A DNA stretch of 20,631 bases from Pelargonium nanum (Eukaryota; Streptophyta; Magnoliopsida; Geraniales; Geraniaceae), in contig JAYMTF010001914.1 of NCBI GenBank assembly GCA_036897485.1, positions 1 through 20,631 of the forward strand, written 5' to 3'. This document shows positions 9,601 to 18,600 of the stretch, piece after piece. The notes under the pieces were generated by a model. It did not search any database. It had not been told where the DNA came from and worked only from the letters and a program-made list of their open reading frames with translations. Every line of letters starts with the position of its first letter. Within the stretch, counting starts at the first letter, position 1. A program made the translations under genes and the position numbers.

Positions 9601-12600
9601 TATGGTTGAAGTACTGAATGTGGATTTATAGATTTAGTTTTATTTATTATTATTTGTGGCTTCTCTTCCTAGTTGTTTGCTTTAGTTTATCTTTATCCCT
9701 TGTGTTGGGGCCTTGAAGATTGCTCATTACTCTTGCTTGGCTGGTTGATATATTTTATATTTTCTTGTGACAGTAGCATTTTGTTGTGGAAACATACTCA
9801 GTTATGTGACAATATGTGCGAGAACTTTTAATTCTTACGGATAGATACCTCATGTTGGCCCGTTATGTATGAATGCATGTATGATGTCAAACATGAGCTC
9901 TCTTAAATTGCTAGCTGGTTTGTAATAGTGTCCCTACTCAGATACTTAATTCACAAGGGCTTCCCTTAGGTAGATTTTCTTTATATTCCTCAATCGTTCA
10001 AGTAATAGTGTTCATTTAAGTTATATGCTGAGGCACTGCAAGCCGATTTTACAATGATTGGAAGCATTTTTTCACCAGGTCCAGGCCTTAGATTACTTTG
10101 CTGGGGTATCATGACTTTTGTTCATGGTTATCAGTCTTATTCTCTTTCACTGTTTCTGTGGGAGGGACTTAATTGTGTTTGCTTTGCCTGTTGACTGTGT
10201 TTGTGTCCCTCAATGTGGATATGTAGACACACCCCCACTTTGATCCCCCACTTATCAAAGTGGGGGTGGAAGAGCAGGGAAAAAGAAGAAAGAGTGTATT
10301 TGCTTTTTGCTGTAAAAAAGAACAAAAATTGATCTTCAATTACTGAGGCAACATGTCATGATCATGACATGTTGCTTGGTGAACCTTTCCAATTATGCTT
10401 TGTTAGTTTTGATTCGGTTTAATTGTCTTTTGGAGCCCACATCATAAAATTGATGTTTGCTTGACTTTTAGCCTCTATGGAAGAAGCCCACTGCTTGAAT
10501 TGTCTTCCTATGAGTTGCGTAATGGCAGGTTCCTCTTTGTATTACTGTGTTCAATATATCTTGTTTTATTTCCCAGTTTTATTTGCTTTCTTTTTTGGAC
10601 TGAGCCATGAGTGGATTGTTCATAATGTCTTTATGGGATATTCATTCTAATCTCTTTTTTCTATTTGGATGTGGGTTATTTTCTTGTTTGATGCATCTGT
10701 CATTGAAGAGATATGTTGACTACAAATAATGAGATGAATCACTAATTTCTAATTTTAGTTTCAGCTTATGTTTTGCTTACCTGTTAAATACCACTCGGAC
10801 ATCACTTATGGATCCAAGTTGTAGTTGATGTTTGAGACAAGCAAACTGGTGGTGTAAGAAGTTGTAGGGAAAATTAATTTATCAGCTGGCCATTTTCCAT
10901 TATGGTGCATATCCTTGTGGATACTTTTGGAAGTCGTTTCTGACTCTTGTTCGATAATGTTCTTGGTTGTGAGACTACACTTGTATCTACATTAGCTGGG
11001 ATGTGAGCCATTATATAGATAATATGCGTGCGTTTATTGTCCAATAGGTTGAGTTACTAGTACTTAAGAATATGAACATGAACTCCATTCTGCTTAGTGC
11101 CTATGGCTTTGTTTATAAGCTCATATTCTTCATTGGTGTGTTTGTTGTCTGACACACAATTGTTTCTAAACTGTTCTATTCTTATTTGCTGATGATTTTA
11201 TACTACCCAGAAAATTAACCTATGCATTTGCTCTTGTTGCACTAAAGATAGGGAAGTGCACTTGATGCATAAGTTGTGATTGGTCTTAGAGGAAGTTAAA
11301 TCATTGTTTAATGATAATTACTTTCACGTGATAATGATATGTGCTTGATGTATTGCTGATTGGGATGAATTTGGGTTGTTTATGTGAAGTGCGATACTGT
11401 GGATGTACGTTTTGATAATGTTCAGGTAGAAGCTTCTAATACAAAGCGAAATGTAATATTGATGTCATTGCCTTCTTCTGCTGTGATTCTTTTTGGGAGA
11501 GGCTTTTCCTTGTTCTCCTTTTGCAGATGGGCTATTATTTTTGTTGTTAGCTTGCAGTTCCTTAGGTTGGATGTCTTCTTGTTACGATGTAGTAGAGGAT
11601 CTTGGCTTAGGATTTATTCTATTTATCCCTCATCTTCCTTTTGCCATTGATTTGCTTCTTTCCTCGATTAAACGTTCTAGGGTTTGGCCTGCAATCTTAA
11701 TTTGTTAGAGATATCATTGAAATGATATGTGTTGTGCGATGTTGATGCCTTTCGATAGCTATATAGGAATAACATCCATTTCATGGTCTCACAATATCCT
11801 TCACTTCTGGTTTGTGAACTTCTAGATTTTTCCACCGCATGAATCTATTCATTAGAACTGCCTTGACAGCCAGTATCTTCATATGGTTATTTATGATAAT
11901 CACTAAGTCCATGCTCTGTTGCTTTTAGTTTTCTGTTTGGGTATACATTTCTGTGCCACTATAGAATTACATAAGGTTGAAATCAATACACTAAGGATGT
12001 CACATAAGTTGGTATTGTCTTGTGCCTGCTTTTCCTAGATAAAGTGAATCATACATGGAGTTTTTAATTGTTCAATGAGCTTGCTCTTTGGTTTTATGGA
12101 ATATAGATTGGATACACTGCACTCCCTGAATTTTCTGTTCTTTCATATCTTCCCTTTCCAGGCTATGCTTTTGTACATGTAGCATTTTCTTCTACATATT
12201 GGTTTTATGGAATATCGATTGGATACACTGTACTCCCTGAGTTTTCTCTTTTTTTCATATCTTTCCTTTGTAGGCTATGCTTTTGTACATGTAGCATTTT
12301 CTTCTACATACGCTATATTGTCATTTACATTTGTCTTTAACCGGCTATGTGCAAAAGAGCAAGAAAGGCAGAAGTAACCTAATGAGCTTAGGATATTATC
12401 TCTTCACATATGCAGGTTGTTGTTTTATAAAATACGCAACTTCAGAAGAAGCTGATAGGGCCATTAGAGCTTTGCATAATCAACAAACTCTGCCTGGGGT
12501 GAGTTGTTGGTTGCTTTTGAATTCTGATTTCATTGTTTATATTAGATTCACATGTTCATGTATGATTTCCAGGGGACGGGTCCTATCCAAGTCAGATATG

Positions 12601-15600
12601 CTGATGGAGAACGAGAACGCTTAGGTAATTATCTTCGAGTTTGCTTACTTTGATATTCTATCTTGTCTCCACTTGCTAAAATTTGTGTTTAGAACCATTT
12701 GGGTCCTATCCAAGTATGCCGGTATGGAGGTAAAGGAGAAGTGCTCCAAGGTACTTTGTGTGATACATCCAACTATGCTGCATGACACTGCTTTTTAATA
12801 CATCCAACTAGACACCTAAGCCATAGAATAGTGGTAGGCAGAAATGAGAATGTTTCGGTGGGTCTGTGGTAGCACTAAGAATGGTATTATCGAGAATGAA
12901 GCTATTCATGCAAAAGTTCAGTTGCAACAATTAAAGTTAAGATTAGGACAAATCATCCAAGATGGCTTGGGTATTTGTGGTTTCAGAAGAGTGAAGAATT
13001 TCAGCCAGGTGATACTAAATATTGCAGGGAGAGACTGAAGTTAAAAAGATCAGATATAATAAGTAAAGACTTCGTAATGCAACACTGAATAGATGTTATG
13101 GCACTAGATAGGATGGAGTGTAGCAGAATACGAAAAGATGATCCCATATGGTTTTTGATGAAGGATTTATGTTGTCAACCCCAACTTAGTTTAGGTCTTT
13201 AGGAAAAGACGTTGTAGCTCTTGTGTATGGTTCTGGGCCTTGGATCAGGCCTCAGGGAAGAGAGGTTCTGTTGGGGTGAGCCATAGGTTCACATCTTGCT
13301 CACCAATTTATTTTTTGGCTGAACAGAATTACTTGTTACTGTACTAAAATTAATGTATTATATTCCTGTGAACATGCCTCTTCAAGTTATGTGGAGTGGG
13401 TTTAGAATGTGCAGATATTGCATGAGGACTGCCATTTGAAACCCTTCAAGAACACCAGAAAAACTCATAACTTGGAAAATTTATAGAAAAGAAGGAAGGA
13501 AATGTTAATATGTAAAATATTTAGATTGCAATTAGATAACTAACAACCTCTCCCCATCTACCCACCCACATACATCAATCTTCAAAGTACATGAAAGTAA
13601 AACAAAAAAGTTGTTTTTGTTCAACGCCGGTTTACTTTGGTCCTGATTAGTAATGAGAGGGCAGCAGAAAAAAGTTACTTTGGCGTTTCTAATAATAATA
13701 ATTTTCTCTTACAAATAAAATATTTTTTTGAGGTGTCTAGTTACAAATTTCATTATAAACAGGGTAATCTGAGCCATATATATTTAAGCATCCTGTGAGG
13801 CTTTGATTATGAGCTGGATATGTTGATTAGAGAAAGGCTCAGAAAATTTCAAACATGCTAGTCTGCAATTTGCATTTTTTTTGAAGGATTCTGTCTTCTC
13901 CTGATTATCTGTCAATAGTCTTTTGTTTTTGCCTTCCAATTCAGTTTGCTCTCAATTTGAATTGGTACTATCACTTCTTGTGGCATCTGGGTGATTGATA
14001 CCTGTATGTATAAAATTTGTGTCTGGCCACCACTTATACCTAGTTCATTGGTGTATTAACTTATCTGTCTGTCCTAATATGTGCTTTGAGTTAGTTGCTA
14101 GTTGAAGTAGATTATAGGTACGAGCATGAGCCAGAGCAAGTATATCTGTCAGTAGACTGTATGTTTGTGGCTTGTCTCCTCCATATGGATGGAATCTGAG
14201 ATTTATTAGTGCATTACAATTCCCTGTGGAGACATTTTGTGTGGCAAATGCGAGTCACTGGCTGAGATATCATCTTCTTATTTGAGGACTAAAGCCAACT
14301 CCTTTAATCTTCATTTTTCTTAACCTCATATTCTTTATCCTGAATTATTGGTCATTCGTATCTGATTTCTGTCCTTTTTCCAGGTGCAGTGGAATACAAA
14401 TTGTTTGTGGGCTCACTGAACAAGCATGCTTCAGAAAAGGAAGTGGAGACAGTATGTCGCACGCGTTCTATTGTTTGATTTTAGATTTAAATTAATCTAC
14501 TCTTACATTAGTACTCCAAAATCCAAATACACTTCTTTTCCACACCTGGGCATAAAGGATCCTTTATTTCTTCTTCCACGTTTTCCCCAATAATCAGAAC
14601 TTGTCAACATTTTTTTCACTCTTGCCTCTTAACAACTTTGCTCTGTCTTGTCTTGTTTATGCATCTGTACTTGTAATTTTATTTGTCTACTGATTTTATT
14701 CCTTAACAGATTTTTTCACCTTATGGTCGAGTTGAAGATGTCTACCTCATGCGTGATGAGATGAAGCAGAGTCGTGGTGCGTTCTATAGTTCTATCTAAT
14801 TTTGCAGAGTGCTCTATAAATTTTCTTGATAATATTAATGCCACCCAGTGATATTTAGATAGAAGTTGGCCAGTCAATTTTGTAACAGTAATTGTAACTT
14901 TCTCCAATGGTTTGCGAAATTCAATTGTTTTTGTCTGTTTTCTAAGAAAATAATAGAAGGTAGTTGCTATTGTTGATTCTTTTTTTTTCTTTGCCTTTTG
15001 CCCTTTTCTGATTGATTAGTTAGATGGTGGGTTCTGCATTTTAACAATTTTTCAGAATGTCTCTTCTTGTTTGCTTACTAGCATGCGTATATTTATATCT
15101 CAGTATGTTTGAATGCCGCTGATGCTATTTCGTTTGGATGCTTCCATTTCTTATATGTTTGTTCAATTCTTCATGAAGGATGTGGGTTCGTTAAATATTC
15201 TCATAAAGACATGGCCTTGGCAGCTATAAATGCCTTAAATGGGATCTACACAATGAGTGTAAGCATGCTTTGTTCCTTTGGAAATGTTCTGTTTCCTAAT
15301 TATGTTATAAAACATTTTTGTTTACTGTCTGTTCTATGAAATTTAGGGCTGTGATCAACCATTAACTGTCCGATTTGCTGATCCCAAGAGACCTAGGAGT
15401 GGAGATTCAAGGTTTCTTTTTTCTTGACATAAACTTCATTTATTTATGTGCAAATTTTGAAGTGATAGTCTCTTTTACAAGCAAAATAGAGATTACGAGT
15501 ACCAAATGTTACTTTCACCGTGCTTTTTTTAGGAGGGAGGTTGGGTTGTATGAGTATGCATGAAGGTTTTTGTTGGAACTGTTTAAGTTTTGTTTTTAAT

Positions 15601-18600
15601 GGCTTCATCTACTCAGAGCTTCTCTGGGAGTATCCTAAGGTTTGGTACATCTGAATTCTGACCGTTGAGATTCCTTAATTTTTGTTTTTGTTTTAGGGGT
15701 GGTCCTGCATTTGGAGGGCCAGGATTTGGTCCTCGATTTCAAGCACCAGGAGTTAGGTACTAATCCTCCACATATTCTGTTTTAATCAGAACTTATTTTT
15801 CTGTGTCAGTAATTTTTATCAGCGAACTTATGTTCCATCACTCCCAGCAGATCGGCACCCAACTTTGGTGATTCCATGACTGATAGAGCTCCACCAAATC
15901 CTTGGCATCCAATGAGCCCACAGAATCTGGGGCAGCCTGCCAATTCTGGAATTGGTGGTTATGGTAATCAATTGCTTCCCAGGTCTGGGGACATGACAAT
16001 GCCAGTAAATCCGGTAAGAAAACAGCTAATTTTTTCTATCAGCTGCTCTCTGTTTTTGTATTTACATATTCTGCCAATAATGTGTAAGTGTGTAACGAAT
16101 GCCTCTGTTGTATTGACAGCTACATTTTCTTTTTCAAAAGTATTACTTTTCTCATTAGGTCACATGCTATCCAGTGAATTCCTGGACTCATTCTGAACGT
16201 CTAATTTTTTTCTGTTGTCCACAAGAAAATATTCTTCTTTCTTGGAGGCAGCCCTCTTATTCTTCTGATTCTTTTTATAAGAATTAAATAGATATTTCAA
16301 TACATCTATGGATGTCAATGACCTTCAGATTATTTTGTATGCATTTTGATGCAACGATGGGCTTGTTGACCTGCAACCTGTTAAAGTATCCCGCGTTGGA
16401 AGAGTTTGGAGTTTGAGAACACTTGATATATTATTCGGGCTCTACACTTAATCTCTTAAGCTCTTAGGTTGCAGTAAATTTAGTAGAATGACAGAGTTGG
16501 TTTGGTCTTGCCGTCTTGGGCCTGTGTGTGCTCCCTCCCGGCGTATTTCTTTGTTCATGTGGAGCAGGCCTTCACACAACTGTTAAAATATCTCACACTG
16601 AAAGTGTTTGGAGTTTGATATGTTTCGATTCTATGTATAATTATTTTAATTTTAATATTTAATAATCTAAGGGCAGTTTAGTAAATTCATAATTATACCC
16701 TTACTTTCAGACCATTTGAGTTTGATATGTTTCAATTCTATATATAAATATTTAATAATCTTAGGGCAGTTTATTAACTTCATAATTATACCCTTATTTA
16801 AGACGATCTTACCAAACGATTTAAATTTTCAATTTTTTTAACCTCCCAAATGTTTGTTTACCAAACAAACCTTTAATTTTCTACAAACATTTTACCTCCT
16901 TCCAGCATAGACATTTTACCTCTATAGACAATGGAAGTAGACAACCCAAACAAGCTCCTACTAACTTAAGTTTTTAGGTTGGAGTAATAACACAACCAAA
17001 GTCTGACACAAATATTTGGAGTTTACTTATATGATAACATTGTTCATTTTTTACTTGTTCAACTTACATCCTGTGATTCCTGTCTGTAGTATTTCTCATT
17101 GTGTAGCTGTTGACCTTTAAATAAACAAACCAGATACCATCTGAATGGAATCTAAAACATCTTTAGGCTCAATTTTGATCCAGCTGATAACATTAAGCTG
17201 GAACTATGGAATGTTGGGTCCTGTTTAAACATGTTCGCATTGGGTGTATTTTTTTTTGTGTGTGGATGAAGATTGCCTTTTCGTGCAAAATTTAATTTCT
17301 CATTATGCTCCAAATTTCAGGGTGGTCCCCTTGGTGGCCCTGTTGATGGCTCTCTACCAGGATTTGGAGTTTCATCTTCTGTATCTCAACAGGTATATGA
17401 CGATAGACCTTGATGCTTTCATGTTTTTATCCTGTTCTCCAAAATGAATCAGAACATTTATTTTACTTATTTTACAGAGTTTTAACCAGCCATTGCCTCA
17501 AATCCCTGCTGTTGGTCAGCAAATATCACCAGTGCAGAAGCCTCTCCAATCACCTCAGCACTTGCCGTCTTCCCTTCAACTAACCCCTCATAATCTGTCA
17601 TCTTACTCACAGACACAGACTTCCAATACATCAGTACGCCAACCTAGTCAGTTACAACTCCCTCATTCTGCTGGTCAACCACTCTTCAATCAACCATCGC
17701 CATCACAACAGTCAATTGGTATGGGCGGACAGTTACCTCTTTCTCAGCCTCATATCCCGCCGAATGCCTCATCTTCTCTGGCGATGCAAACCCCTTTGAA
17801 TATCAATTCACATGCTGCATCTTCAGTGAACCAACAGCAGCTGCCCACACCTACGCAGCAACTACATAAGCCTCCTCAGCATTCACCTTCTCAATTAGCT
17901 CAGATGTTATCACAGCAGACTCAAACTTTACAGGCCAGCTTTCAGTCATCTCAGCAGGCATTTTCTCAGCTGCAGCAACAACTGCAGCTCATGCAACCAT
18001 CAAATCAAGGTTTACCTTCACAGCATGGTAACCAGACTACTAAACAGCAGGTATTTCCTAATAAGTAATAGCAGTCTTAGGAGGATTCATAATGGAGAAA
18101 TTGATTGTAGTCTTAGGAACATTTGAGATTAGTTCACAATGAGTTTTAAAAAGTTAATAGTATGTTTTCAATCTTGCTTGAGTTTCGTTACTTGGTTATG
18201 TCAAACTTGGTTCAAGAACTGCTGAATTCTGGTTCCATAATTGTTGGTCTGTCATAAGAAATTTTGTTCTAAAAATTAGCGCTTCCACATACTGTTTAGT
18301 TCTGGCTTGGGTGGCATTCTCTGGAGCCTTGTTTTTTTTTTAGGATGAATATAGCTGTCTATGTTCCATCCCTAAGTAAATTTGGAAGGATGAGGACCTT
18401 TTGGTACACAAGGAGCAAGATGATGGATGGATATCTATATTTATGATTTTAGGAAAGGTGCTTTTCTCAAAGTAATCAAGTTTGATTTCATCCACCCAGA
18501 GTGTGGCTGATTAATGATATATCTGTTCCTTTGATGTGTTGTAAACAAAATTTTGTAACTGGTTATATTTCATGTGTGGATGAGTTAATTCTGTTCTAGA

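Larger units (their letters stand above)
8431..12415 (+). other. FCA: FCA intron 3 (3,985 nt, regulatory candidate)
   Basis: By far the largest intron and T-rich. In Arabidopsis, cleavage and polyadenylation in FCA intron 3 yields the short FCA-beta mRNA and forms an autoregulatory loop. The position is conserved here, inside loop 3 of RRM1. Reading through the donor gives 23 extra codons to a TGA at 8502-8504, i.e. a 189-aa protein lacking RNP1 of RRM1. I saw no AATAAA by eye; plant poly(A) signals are loose. Two inverted repeats (10230-10268, 10348-10375) and a duplicated decoy acceptor (12088-12310) lie within. Confidence 0.85.
12625..14383 (+). other. FCA: FCA intron 5
   Basis: 1,759-nt GT-AG intron. 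It contains an exon-5-like relic (12693-12750) and a decayed LINE 3' end (about 12838-13225). From 13226 to 14383 only AT-rich sequence without coding signal is seen. Confidence 0.88.
16014..17320 (+). other. FCA: FCA intron 11
   Basis: 1,307-nt GT-AG intron, about half of it a TRIM-like retroelement (16379-16992). The rest is unique-looking AT-rich sequence. Confidence 0.9.

Noticed and set aside
12844-13038. 64-codon frame as an independent gene
   Set aside because: Its EMRMFRWVCG motif identifies it as a piece of a dead LINE.
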